Source: Paenibacillus sp. VTT E-133291
GTDB lineage: Bacteria; Bacillota; Bacilli; Paenibacillales; Paenibacillaceae
Assembly (NCBI RefSeq): GCF_002264395.1
Contig: NZ_NFVA01000070.1
Location: forward strand, 1 to 35,825
Length of the DNA: 35,825 bases
Direction of reading: 5' to 3'
Shown here: positions 1 to 6,229 of the stretch, piece after piece
How positions within the stretch are numbered: position 1 is the stretch's first letter
Layout: each line of letters starts with the position of its first letter
The notes under the pieces: generated by a model
Database searches by the model: none
Told to the model about the DNA's origin: nothing
The model's input: only the letters and a program-made list of their open reading frames with translations
Position numbers and translations under genes: made by a program

Positions 1-194
1 TCAACGGTGATTTAACGGAAGAATGACGGAGGGCGAGCGGAGGGTACGGATAGGATCGCGGCGGCGGGGCGCATCGGTCATGTTTTATCTCTTATATTTT
101 AAAATCCGCGCAGTTAGATATGTGTAATACAAGTTAATCCGCGCGTATTCCCTTTATATGTTCCGTATAAGGGTCGATTTGTACCCGTTACGGA

Positions 195-224
195 GTTTAT
201 TAAGAACGGTAGTGATTAATAAAC
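195..224. repeat. Perfect 9-bp inverted repeat (GTTTATTAA, 12-nt spacer)
   Basis: GTTTATTAA at 195-203 is matched by its exact reverse complement TTAATAAAC at 216-224. The arms are about two helical turns apart centre to centre, as expected for a dimeric DNA-binding protein. No T-run follows, so it is not an obvious terminator. Confidence 0.6.
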
Positions 225-258
225 TAGATCTTAAGGTCTTAAATCTTTAGATCTTAAG
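225..258. repeat. Two direct copies of TAGATCTTAAG
   Basis: TAGATCTTAAG occurs at 225-235 and again at 248-258, 23 bp apart start to start, directly abutting the inverted repeat at 195-224. Related CTTAA/TTAAA words lie between and after them. Together they look like a multi-site protein-binding region in front of the sigma-like gene. Confidence 0.5.
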
Positions 259-297
259 TACTTTAAAGATTTATAAAATAACACAACGCCGGCCCAT

Positions 298-331
298 TGT
301 CAACACCTATTTTATCCGCCGACTTATTTCC
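298..331 (+). promoter_or_regulatory. Possible promoter with TTGTCAAC box
   Basis: TTGTCAAC at 298-305 is followed by AT-rich sequence; an almost identical arrangement (TTGTCAAC then TATTT words) lies at 11422 upstream of another gene. The -10 is not clear at the usual 17-bp spacing, so this is a weak call. Confidence 0.3.
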
Positions 332-386
332 CGGCCTTATCGCGCATTGAATTTGCACTATTTCACACACGGAGGTATCAACGCTC

Positions 387-1052
387 ATGAACGCTAGATT
401 TCCCGATAACCCGTTACTCGGTCCGCTATCACGCGCCGACTTCATTGCCGATAATTTGCCGCTAGTCGATACGGTCGTCAATCGCCATTTTCGCTCGCAG
501 TGCGCCACTACACGAACGCCACTAGCGGACGCAATCAGCGAAGGTTCAATCGGTCTCATTAACGCTTACGACCGCTATAACGATTCGGCTGTACCGTTCG
601 GCGCATTCGCTTTTCCGCACATATACGGTGAGATCGCAAACGCGCTATCCCGGCGGCCGACTACCGGCATTAAGATACCGGAGTGGTTATATCCGCTTAT
701 TAAACAGATAAACGCCGCAGGTTTAACGGACGAGCAGCCGGAGGTTGTAGCGCAGGAACTCAGCATTACCGCAGATAAAGCGCGCCAGGCTCTCCGTTGT
801 ATACGGATTAAGTCTACGGATGCGCTGCCGGAAAAGGATACACGGGGCCATTCGGACGACTATACGTACCTTGACGCGGACACTTTCCTCGCGAGGTTAA
901 AGCCGCAGCCTAAGCAGATCATCCGCATGTTGATGGCGGACTATTCGCAATCAGAAGTCGGTCGTGCGCTAGGCATGTCGCGCCAATCCGTTCGAGCAAC
1001 GGTATTACGTGTCCGCGAGAATTACGAACGCTACGAAAAAATAAGCGCCTAG
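387..1052 (+). CDS. Sigma-70 family RNA polymerase sigma factor-like protein
   Basis: A 221-aa protein with the layout of an alternative sigma factor of the SigB/SigF/SigK type. Residues about 15-90 match region 2 (EGSIGLINAYDRY, then FGAFAFPHIYGEIANALSR, the stretch that binds core polymerase and melts the -10). Residues about 105-145 look like region 3. Residues about 168-216 are a region 4 helix-turn-helix (SQSEVGRALGMSRQSVRATV) that would read a -35 element. It would redirect host RNA polymerase to phage promoters. The ATG start follows a GGAGG about 12 nt upstream. It is the first gene of the rightward cluster behind a repeat-rich control region, consistent with a regulator of what follows. 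Family is clear; promoter target unknown. Confidence 0.8.
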   Translation: MNARFPDNPLLGPLSRADFIADNLPLVDTVVNRHFRSQCATTRTPLADAISEGSIGLINAYDRYNDSAVPFGAFAFPHIYGEIANALSRRPTTGIKIPEWLYPLIKQINAAGLTDEQPEVVAQELSITADKARQALRCIRIKSTDALPEKDTRGHSDDYTYLDADTFLARLKPQPKQIIRMLMADYSQSEVGRALGMSRQSVRATVLRVRENYERYEKISA

Positions 1053-1081
1053 GCGCGCAGTATAACGAAGGAGATGACGCT

Positions 1082-1543
1082 ATGAAATTCCGCAAGAAAC
1101 CCGTACTTGTCGACGCAGTCCAGTACACGCCGGGACTCGAAGACGGCTACGCATGTTACGCAATTGACGGAGGCTTACGCGACAGCCGATTCGTCGGCTA
1201 TCACGATAAATCAACGCACATACCGTTACCATTCCGCAAAGTTCCCGCGATTAAGACGCTCGAAGGATTCCACGAAATCAGCGCGGATGATTGGATTATT
1301 ACCGGAGTTGCCGGCGAGCGCTACCCGTGTAAGGCAGAGATATTTGCGCAGACATACGAAGCAGCTGACGGACCGCCACACGAAGACGAAGCGCACGAAA
1401 AGATACGCGAGGCTTACGAGAGTAGCGCGGGCTTAGCGGACGACCCGTTTGATTCTTACGCGGGGTTTATTAACGGAGTGGATTACGTATTAGAAGCGCT
1501 CGGCATAAAAATCGAAGGAGTGAACGCTAATGAGCGAAGTTAA
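1082..1543 (+). CDS. Conserved phage protein with DDWIITGVAGERYPC motif
   Basis: A 153-aa protein beginning MKFRKKPVLVDAVQ and containing, around residues 75-103, a DDWIITGVAGERYPCK...IFAQTYE block. This combination recurs in many tailed-phage genomes as a small uncharacterised protein; no biochemical role is established to my knowledge. The C-terminal third (residues about 104-153) is acidic and probably a separate extension. The start has an AAGGAG 7-8 nt upstream. Its end overlaps the next gene by 14 nt, suggesting coupled translation. Confidence 0.75.
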   Translation: MKFRKKPVLVDAVQYTPGLEDGYACYAIDGGLRDSRFVGYHDKSTHIPLPFRKVPAIKTLEGFHEISADDWIITGVAGERYPCKAEIFAQTYEAADGPPHEDEAHEKIREAYESSAGLADDPFDSYAGFINGVDYVLEALGIKIEGVNANERS

Positions 1544-1934
1544 ACCGGTAACAATTCCGCGTGAGGTGGCGGACGCAATTGAAGGGCTACGCTTGCGCAT
1601 GTACACAAACGATATGTTAGCGTTGCTTGCTTTCCGCGAAAACGGAAGGATAGGGCGTCGGACGGACGACGCGCAGGCAATTCGGGATTATGCACAAGTA
1701 AACGTAGACGACTTCATGACTGCCCTCGTATTCGGATATGAGCGTGAGCTTGAGCCGGAGGAAGCGGTCGTCGTCCTTTACGAAGGTTTGCGTGAGTCCG
1801 AACGTATCGCGAACGGAATGTATGGTGGAGACCCGTACCAGTACGCTTTCGCTGCCCGGACTGTACAGCGAGTGCTTAACGCGCTCCGTATCGTAATCCC
1901 CGGAATTAACGACGAAAAAGGAGGCGCAGCCTAA
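1530..1934 (+). CDS. Hypothetical phage protein, 134 aa
   Basis: Not recognised. It starts with VTIPREVADAIEGLR, a pattern seen at the start of several small phage proteins, is mostly helical in appearance and acidic, and has no cysteine pairs, membrane segment or nuclease motif. The start is supported by AAGGAGTG 8 nt upstream inside the end of the preceding gene. It ends in KGGAA, where the codons for those residues also form the ribosome site of the next gene (TAATG junction). Confidence 0.7.
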   Translation: MSEVKPVTIPREVADAIEGLRLRMYTNDMLALLAFRENGRIGRRTDDAQAIRDYAQVNVDDFMTALVFGYERELEPEEAVVVLYEGLRESERIANGMYGGDPYQYAFAARTVQRVLNALRIVIPGINDEKGGAA

Positions 1935-2299
1935 TGTTAAACGCACAGCTCACGCCAGATTACGCAATCCAATCGGACGCCACCGCTCAGAACTTCGTCA
2001 TCAAACGTCGCCGCATCGTAGACCCTACGCAGGCTCCCGGATATAAACCCGTTGAAGGCGCGGAACCGCCAGCTAAACGCGAGGTATGGGACGACGTGGC
2101 GTATTATCCGGTTAACGCCGGAGGTCTACGTGCGGCGCTCGATTACGTACGCTTCAAGGCGGCAGTCAGCGCAGACACGGCGTCGCTTGCGGAGTTTATG
2201 GCGGCGCTACGTACGGAGACATTTGCGATAGAGGCGACGTTAGCTTCGCAGATTCCGTACTGGCCGGACGTTACTGTTACGAAAGGAGGTGCAGCGTAA
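1934..2299 (+). CDS. Hypothetical phage protein, 121 aa
   Basis: Function not recognised. The N-terminal half (TPDYAIQSDATAQNFVIKRRR) followed by KREVWDDVAYYPVNAGGLRA resembles small phage proteins made of a beta-strand-rich domain and a helical tail, but I cannot name the family with confidence. Start and stop are both one-base TAATG overlaps with the neighbours, and it ends TKGGAA with an AAAGGAGG ribosome site for the next gene built into the last codons. Clearly part of the same operon. Confidence 0.7.
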   Translation: MLNAQLTPDYAIQSDATAQNFVIKRRRIVDPTQAPGYKPVEGAEPPAKREVWDDVAYYPVNAGGLRAALDYVRFKAAVSADTASLAEFMAALRTETFAIEATLASQIPYWPDVTVTKGGAA

Positions 2300-2454
2300 T
2301 GAAATTTACGTGCGATAAGTGCGGAGAGGTGTTCGCGTATGAAGATGAGGTGAGCCGTTACGATATTAACGGTAACCCCTCCGGAGATATCGAACAGAAC
2401 GCGCAGAATCCGGATAATTGGGTTACGACATTGTGCGGAGAATGTGACGTGTAA
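2299..2454 (+). CDS. Small zinc-ribbon protein, 51 aa
   Basis: Starts MKFTCDKCGEVF and ends LCGECDV, giving two CxxC pairs (residues about 5-8 and 46-49), the pattern of a one-zinc ribbon. Such peptides in phages are usually of unknown role. It begins on a TAATG overlap with a strong AAAGGAGG about 9 nt upstream, so it is very likely translated despite its size. Confidence 0.75.
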   Translation: MKFTCDKCGEVFAYEDEVSRYDINGNPSGDIEQNAQNPDNWVTTLCGECDV

Positions 2455-2610
2455 ATAGCGATTCTAGCCGTGAAATTAGCGCGGATACAGCTGCGTGAGT
2501 GTTAGCGGAAGGGCAGCGTTTAAATCGCTTTATTTCCGCCGTAAATCAGCCGTAGAGTCGGCGCTGATCGGCGGAGAGGGCGTTAATATAACGATAAGGG
2601 AGCGGATAGT

Positions 2611-2904
2611 ATGTCGGAAGAGCAGCGTTTATCTGATCGGAAGGAAACGCTTGAGACGGAACTTGCGGAGATTAGCGCGAGGCTGGCGCACATCGAGCGC
2701 ATGAAGAAACCGTATGAGGCGGTCGTTCACCATTGGTGCTGTAACAGGTCAAGCACGTTCTGGAAAACGGAGGAGCAGGCGCGCAAGAAGATGGACGAGT
2801 ACTTCCGCAAGACATATTACCTTAATGGCCGCGTAGATCGCGTGCAGTTAGTTAAGTACGAGGAGAACGGAAGTACAACGGTGATTGAAGATAAGAAAAA
2901 ATAA
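2611..2904 (+). CDS. Hypothetical protein with N-terminal coiled coil, 97 aa
   Basis: Residues 1-35 have heptad-like hydrophobic spacing with many Glu, Arg and Lys (coiled coil). The remainder is basic/aromatic with one HHWCC and a WKTEEQARKKMDEYF helix. No family recognised. The ribosome site (AAGGGAG) is about 13 nt from the ATG, longer than usual, so expression may be weaker. A 156-nt stretch without a gene precedes it, containing a partial copy (GATTCTAG.CGTG) of the intergenic element seen after this gene. Confidence 0.65.
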   Translation: MSEEQRLSDRKETLETELAEISARLAHIERMKKPYEAVVHHWCCNRSSTFWKTEEQARKKMDEYFRKTYYLNGRVDRVQLVKYEENGSTTVIEDKKK

Positions 2905-2905
2905 C

Positions 2906-2947
2906 GTGAGCGTGGGATTCTGCAGGCGTGTCCCATAACTATATAGA
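2906..2947 (+). promoter_or_regulatory. Repeated intergenic element, copy 1 (CATAACTATATA)
   Basis: Immediately after the preceding stop codon comes GCGTGGGATTC, then TCCCATAACTATATAGAGG leading into the ribosome site of the gene at 2963. Two more copies occur at 3724 and 4081 in the same position relative to gene ends. The fixed layout suggests a promoter or a 5'-UTR element. Confidence 0.55.
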
Positions 2948-2962
2948 GGGAGATGAGCGAAT

Positions 2963-3367
2963 ATGAATCGCGATGAGATTATCGCAAAGTGGGCGGGGCT
3001 TTCCGCGCGGGAAAGGGACGCGTGGGTTGCAGAAGTTGTGTTCGGATTAAACGTAGAACACGAGAACGGCGAAACTTACGTATCCGATTTCGGAATTGGA
3101 CGTGTTATGGACGAGTATACAACGGACATTTCCGCAGCATGGGCGGTATGGTCCGCGATGCTTGTGAAGGGGTATGAGCCGTTGATCAATACGACAAGCG
3201 AACGTTCAGGCTCCGTAAAGGTTGGCGCGGTACCAGTCGGATGGCATCACGTGTGTCTGCATAAGAACGACGTTAACACTCACGCGGAGCTCCCGACCGC
3301 GCCGGAAGCGCTATGCCTCGCGGCACTTATCGCGAAGTTAACGGAGGATATCGCCGATGGCAGATAA
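2963..3367 (+). CDS. Phage ABA-sandwich-like protein
   Basis: A 134-aa protein whose centre (DEYTTDISAAWAVWSAM) and C-terminal part (ELPTAPEALCLAALIAKL) match the pattern of the small phage ABA-sandwich domain: a YSTDIxAAW-like motif, then a Trp-rich strand region, then a PxAxCxAALxA helix. These proteins are common in phages of low-GC Gram-positive bacteria; their role is not known to me. The ATG follows a GGGAG ribosome site, itself directly after a CATAACTATATA element. It overlaps the next gene by 11 nt. Confidence 0.7.
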   Translation: MNRDEIIAKWAGLSARERDAWVAEVVFGLNVEHENGETYVSDFGIGRVMDEYTTDISAAWAVWSAMLVKGYEPLINTTSERSGSVKVGAVPVGWHHVCLHKNDVNTHAELPTAPEALCLAALIAKLTEDIADGR

Positions 3368-3722
3368 AAGCGCAGCCGTATTAGTCACGAAGTTTCCCGT
3401 TACTACACCGGACGGAACGGAGTATCGCGTAAAAATCCGCGTAAGCGAACAGTCATGCGGTTGTTATGCGTTTGTCAACCTTTACGCTAAGCGTCGATAC
3501 TTTGGCTTCCGCAAGGTTGACCGTGCGTGGTATGCGTCTGGAACGAACGAGTTCAACATAGGCAATCCGGATTACGTAAAGCTCGCGCATCTAGCGCTTA
3601 AGCGGTATGAGAGCTGGCAAAGAGTGTGTGCAATAAGAGCGCGTGAGAAGGCGGAAGCAGCCGCGCGTAGACAGGCCGCAGTCGACCGATTCAACGCGTG
3701 GGACGGGAAAATTGCGGAATAA
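3357..3722 (+). CDS. Hypothetical protein, paralogue of the gene at 3774 (copy A)
   Basis: A 121-aa protein: residues about 12-85 share with its downstream neighbour the string of features VTTxDGTxYRV, then (V/L)YxKRR, FRKVD / YRHVD, and a (N/A)NP(D/N)(Y/F)V(K/R)(L/I)A block. The C-terminal 35 residues are a charged Ala/Arg-rich helix missing from the neighbour. No known family. The start overlaps the end of the ABA-sandwich gene, with AACGGAGGATATC about 8 nt upstream. The pair is most simply a tandem duplication. Confidence 0.7.
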   Translation: MADKSAAVLVTKFPVTTPDGTEYRVKIRVSEQSCGCYAFVNLYAKRRYFGFRKVDRAWYASGTNEFNIGNPDYVKLAHLALKRYESWQRVCAIRAREKAEAAARRQAAVDRFNAWDGKIAE

Positions 3723-3723
3723 C

Positions 3724-3759
3724 GTGTGATTCTAGCGTGCTTTCCCATAACTATATAGG
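3724..3759 (+). promoter_or_regulatory. Repeated intergenic element, copy 2 (CATAACTATATA)
   Basis: GTGTGATTCTAGCGTG begins right after the stop codon and is followed by CCCATAACTATATAGGAGG. GTGTG to TATATAGG is 28 nt start to start, the same as in copy 3. It fuses directly into the GGAGGAGG ribosome site of the gene at 3774. Confidence 0.55.
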
Positions 3760-3773
3760 AGGAGGATTGCGAG

Positions 3774-4079
3774 GTGGAAACGAAGGTGGACGTAACGACA
3801 AACGACGGCACCCGTTATAGGGTGCGCTTTAACGAAACGAACGTTTACGGATTGCGTTACGTGTTGACCGTGGATGTCTACGTTAAGCGGCGTAAGTTCC
3901 CCGGCTACCGCCACGTAGATGAATGGCGCTTTATCAGCGGAAAGGGCGTGTATGACTGCGCCAATCCCAATTTCGTAAGAATAGCGCGTGACTGTGTATT
4001 CATCGCACACGATCGCGTAGTTGACCGTAGGCCAGGCGTAGCAGCCTTGCGCAAATGGAGCGGAAAAGTTGATGTATAG
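3774..4079 (+). CDS. Hypothetical protein, paralogue of the gene at 3357 (copy B)
   Basis: A 101-aa protein with a GTG start 8 nt after GGAGGAGG. It shares the DVTTNDGTRYRVRF, VYVKRRKFPGYRHVDEW and CANPNFVRIA blocks with the upstream copy but lacks its charged C-terminal helix. No domain recognised; the alternating hydrophobic pattern suggests a beta-rich fold. Copies A and B each follow or precede a CATAACTATATA element, so gene and element may have been duplicated together. Confidence 0.7.
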   Translation: METKVDVTTNDGTRYRVRFNETNVYGLRYVLTVDVYVKRRKFPGYRHVDEWRFISGKGVYDCANPNFVRIARDCVFIAHDRVVDRRPGVAALRKWSGKVDV

Positions 4080-4080
4080 C

Positions 4081-4117
4081 GTGTGATTTCGTAGGCCCGC
4101 GCCATAACTATATAAGG
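4081..4117 (+). promoter_or_regulatory. Repeated intergenic element, copy 3 (CATAACTATATA)
   Basis: GTGTGATTTCGTAGGCCCG begins two nucleotides after the upstream stop codon and leads to CGCCATAACTATATAAGGAGG. GTGTG and TATATAAGG start 28 nt apart, as in copy 2. It leads into a very short reading frame at 4129. Confidence 0.55.
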
Positions 4118-4128
4118 AGGCAGCGTAA

Positions 4129-4182
4129 GTGAAGACGGTTAATGATATTATCGAACATTATACGAAGGGAGAACGGAGGTAA
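4129..4182 (+). CDS. Possible 17-residue leader peptide
   Basis: GTG start 8 nt after a strong AAGGAGG; the frame encodes MKTVNDIIEHYTKGERR and its TAA overlaps the ATG of the next gene. Because the best ribosome site in this junction belongs to this frame, it may exist to feed ribosomes into the following gene by coupling, or may itself be a micro-protein. Evidence is only the ribosome site and overlap. Confidence 0.4.
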   Translation: MKTVNDIIEHYTKGERR

Positions 4183-4358
4183 TGACACGTGAACTCGGCG
4201 CAGACTTCGAGCGTCTCCTCGCAGAAGCACGCCAGAATCCGGAGGTCGCGGCGTGGCTTGACGTGGATGATTGCGCACGTTGCGGATTCAATCCAGTTGT
4301 TCCGGGCTACGAGTGGTGCGCGGAGTGTCGGCCGGAATTGGCGGAAATGAAAACGTAA
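4182..4358 (+). CDS. Small zinc-ribbon protein, 58 aa
   Basis: Residues about 30-50 read CARCGFNPVVPGYEWCAEC, two CxxC pairs 14 residues apart, a typical small zinc ribbon. The N-terminal 28 residues form an acidic helix (ELGADFERLLAEARQNPEVAAWL). No function known. The ATG is in a TAATG overlap with the 17-residue frame; the nearest GGAGG is too close (2 nt) but GAAGGGAG lies about 10 nt upstream. Confidence 0.65.
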   Translation: MTRELGADFERLLAEARQNPEVAAWLDVDDCARCGFNPVVPGYEWCAECRPELAEMKT

Positions 4359-4587
4359 GAATGGCGAAGGATGCGGAGGATATCGAGAGTTTGCCACGTT
4401 CTGTCCGCTGGAAAATCGCTGTACTACCGTGTACTACGGTTTACCTACGATTACTTAGAATTACTTAGACTTCCCTATGTTACAGCGAATAATTACCAAT
4501 TTTTGCACTTGAGTAATCGAGCTAAATCGCTGAATTTGACGTTCGCCTATTCGTTCGCATCAAATATATAATCGGAGGTGTCAACGG
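4359..4587. other. AT-rich intergenic region, 229 nt
   Basis: No supported gene. It contains near-repeats of GATTACTTAGA (about 4450-4470), the imperfect symmetric run ACTACCGTGTACTACGGT, and just before the next gene a TATATAAT at 4565-4572. TTGACG at 4536-4541 is 25 nt from TATAAT, too far for a normal sigma-A promoter, so if a promoter exists here its -35 is weak or of another type. Confidence 0.4.
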
Positions 4588-4794
4588 ATGACAACAAAAA
4601 CTAAACGTGATTTACGCGCTGACCTGGCGTTTTGTAATAAAGACAGCGTAGTCGGCGCTTTTGTAAAAGAGGCGCGCGAAGGTTGGCCGGAAGCTTTACG
4701 GAGGGCGATCGCAGCAGAGGCGGAAGTTGAATCCCTACGTATGCAACGCGACTCGCTCGAAGCTACGGTACAACATTATCGGGGGTATGCGTAA
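4588..4794 (+). CDS. Hypothetical coiled-coil phage protein, 68 aa
   Basis: Residues about 30-62 (EGWPEALRRAIAAEAEVESLRMQRDSLEATV) are a clear amphipathic helix/coiled coil, and the EGWPEALRRA-AAEAEVE pattern recurs in many small phage proteins of unknown function. The ATG is 8-9 nt after CGGAGG. The TAA overlaps the next ATG. Confidence 0.7.
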   Translation: MTTKTKRDLRADLAFCNKDSVVGAFVKEAREGWPEALRRAIAAEAEVESLRMQRDSLEATVQHYRGYA

Positions 4795-5222
4795 TGAGTA
4801 GCGCATGCCTATGTCACGTAGAGGGCGCGTTCTGCTTCTATTGCGAAGTTTACACGCCGGTTGTTGCGGAGAATGAGCGCCTTTACTATGTAATCGCGGA
4901 TATGCAGGCGACGATGATGCCGATTGACCATTGCGATTCCTGCGCTCATCTTAGCGTTGAGCTGGCGCAACATAAGGCGGTGCGAGAGTCGTACTTAGTG
5001 GAGAATGAACGCCTTAAAACGCTAATGGACGATTGGCGTCGGACACTCACGCTTGAAGGATCGTTATACGAATCTCTCCGCGAAATCGACACGCATATCC
5101 GCGCAACGTCCGACCCGATTCCGCACATTGTTGCGACGCTTAAACGGGTGTTGCCGGAATACACGGAAGAAAGCGGAGATCCGTTCGCAGACGAGGAGGT
5201 GGTCGAAAGTGAGGGTAAATAA
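4794..5222 (+). CDS. Hypothetical Cys-containing coiled-coil protein, 142 aa
   Basis: Unrecognised. The N-terminus has CLCH and CFYC (residues about 5-18) and a second CDSCAH near residue 47, so it may bind one zinc with unusual spacing; the rest is helical with heptads. It overlaps both neighbours (TAATG at its start, 14 nt at its end) and carries the next gene's GAGGAGG in its final codons. Confidence 0.65.
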   Translation: MSSACLCHVEGAFCFYCEVYTPVVAENERLYYVIADMQATMMPIDHCDSCAHLSVELAQHKAVRESYLVENERLKTLMDDWRRTLTLEGSLYESLREIDTHIRATSDPIPHIVATLKRVLPEYTEESGDPFADEEVVESEGK

Positions 5223-5361
5223 ACTAATCGAAATGCTGAAAACAATGCCTCAAGATATGGAGGTCGCGATGTGGCCGGTTGATTTCGTTAAGTGCGACAT
5301 CGAGGATGTAGAAGAGAGTAATGGGATCGTATATATTTCGGACGTACCACGGAAAGGGTGA
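5209..5361 (+). CDS. Small phage protein of the KLIEMLKTMPQD type, 50 aa
   Basis: GTG start 9 nt after GAGGAGG inside the preceding gene. The sequence MRVNKLIEMLKTMPQDMEV followed by a short strand region ending VYISDVP fits a widespread small phage/bacterial pattern (xELIExLxxxPQDxxV); function unknown. Length and start agree with that pattern. The TGA overlaps the next possible GTG. Confidence 0.65.
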   Translation: MRVNKLIEMLKTMPQDMEVAMWPVDFVKCDIEDVEESNGIVYISDVPRKG

Positions 5362-5780
5362 GCGCTGTGCCAAAGAGGATTAACGCAGAACAACGTAAAG
5401 ACTGGCGTAATCTACCTCTCGCGGATTGGAATACGCTGACCTGCCATACGATGATTATCGAAATGAACGCGGAGAAGTTCGGTGTGGAAAAATACGTACC
5501 GATGCGCGGTTGGCAATTCGAGCAGGGCGTACTCAAGCGCTCATTAGCGGAGTATGGTGCGCCAGCTTTACGCGAAACGATCGAGCGTGCCTTCGCGGAA
5601 CATCACATAACACCGAAGTATCCACAGCTTACCGCCGGATTTATAGTAGCGTATATGCTGCCGAGAATAATGCCGCAAGTCCTTGCGAACGGGCAACGTA
5701 AGGAACGGGTAAAGGCAGCGCAGGAACAAGCGATAGTAAATGGCGGGATGACTGCGGAGGAGCTGGCGGAGTTTTTGTAA
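5358..5780 (+). CDS. Phage protein possibly linked to replication, 140 aa
   Basis: The first GTG (5358) overlaps the previous stop; a second GTG at 5367 is better spaced (9 nt) from GGAAAGG and may be the true start. The core DWNTLTCHTMIIEMNAEKFGV...MRGWQFEQGVL, followed by IERAFAEH and YPQLTAGFIVAYML, resembles a family of small helical proteins found next to replication genes in Gram-positive phages. I cannot give a biochemical role. It is the last gene before a 199-nt gap and the helicase/primase block. Confidence 0.65.
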   Translation: MSAVPKRINAEQRKDWRNLPLADWNTLTCHTMIIEMNAEKFGVEKYVPMRGWQFEQGVLKRSLAEYGAPALRETIERAFAEHHITPKYPQLTAGFIVAYMLPRIMPQVLANGQRKERVKAAQEQAIVNGGMTAEELAEFL

Positions 5781-5979
5781 AAATACGCAATAGGAAGTTA
5801 ATTATATGACACATTATTTGGTAAATATGGTTGTGATAGAGCTCGTTTTATTCGATTTAAGCCTAAAAGCGCTAAAAATAGCTTAAATATAGGCTTGTCA
5901 AGCTACAATTTCAAACCCTATTTGTTGAATGACAGTTGTTTATATCTGAAATAAAGTAAATACAGAAGGAGGCCGCGTA
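5781..5979. other. AT-rich intergenic region before the helicase block, 199 nt
   Basis: Markedly AT-rich relative to the flanks. TTGTCA at 5895-5900 is followed after 17 nt by CTATTT (weak promoter candidate). GCCTAA/TTA..AGGC words give a loose inverted repeat around 5857-5893. A 26-codon frame at 5806 exists but is not convincing. The region could supply the promoter for the replication genes. Confidence 0.4.
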
Positions 5980-6216
5980 ATGATCCACGGATTAAAACTC
6001 GTACAACCGCATTTCGACGCTGTGTGGGATCGCCGCAAGACGTTCGAAGTACGCAAGAATGACCGCGACTATAACGTAGGTGATGAACTTGCTCTTAACG
6101 AATATGATCCGGAAACTCAAACGTATGGTGAGCGGACGGCTATACGCGAGATCACGGACATTCTAAGCGATCCAGCGTACGTAAAGGAAGGCTACGTTAT
6201 TCTAGGAATCGCGTAA
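5980..6216 (+). CDS. DUF3850 / ASCH-like domain protein, 78 aa
   Basis: The sequence HGLKLVQPHFDAVWDRRKTFEVRKNDRDYNVGDEL, ending GYVILGI, is a full-length match to the pattern of DUF3850, a compact ASCH/PUA-like beta-barrel thought to bind RNA or nucleotides. The conserved KTFExRKNDRDYxVGD and GYVxLG motifs are all present. The ATG follows AAGGAGG by 8 nt. It opens the replication cluster; its partner is unknown. Confidence 0.85.
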   Translation: MIHGLKLVQPHFDAVWDRRKTFEVRKNDRDYNVGDELALNEYDPETQTYGERTAIREITDILSDPAYVKEGYVILGIA

Positions 6217-6229
6217 AGGAGGAACGCAA

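Larger units (their letters stand above)
1..386. other. Gene-free AT-rich leader region upstream of the first sigma-like gene
   Basis: No convincing gene is seen here. The first 80 bases are GC-rich; from about 90 the region becomes AT-rich and carries a run of repeats: an imperfect hairpin near 150-173, a perfect 9-bp inverted repeat at 195-224, two 11-bp direct repeats at 225-258, and a promoter-like TTGTCAAC at 298-305. It ends with the GGAGG ribosome site of the gene at 387. The density of short symmetric elements suggests a control region (operators, early promoter, or an origin), but which of these cannot be decided from sequence alone. Confidence 0.5.

Noticed and set aside
1..81. Minus-strand frame of 26 codons at the left edge
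   Set aside because: Weak ribosome site, Arg/Pro-rich composition typical of a random GC-rich frame, and no homology pattern visible.
2495..2704. Rightward frame of 69 codons overlapping the start of the 2611 gene
   Set aside because: Arg-rich shadow in a different frame; the coiled-coil gene at 2611 is the better reading.
4371..4571. Rightward frame of 66 codons in the gap before 4588
   Set aside because: Composition is that of AT-rich non-coding DNA; the ATG lacks a ribosome site.
5806..5886. Frame of 26 codons in the gap before the DUF3850 gene
   Set aside because: AGGAAG is weak and the sequence is part of an AT-rich, probably regulatory stretch.
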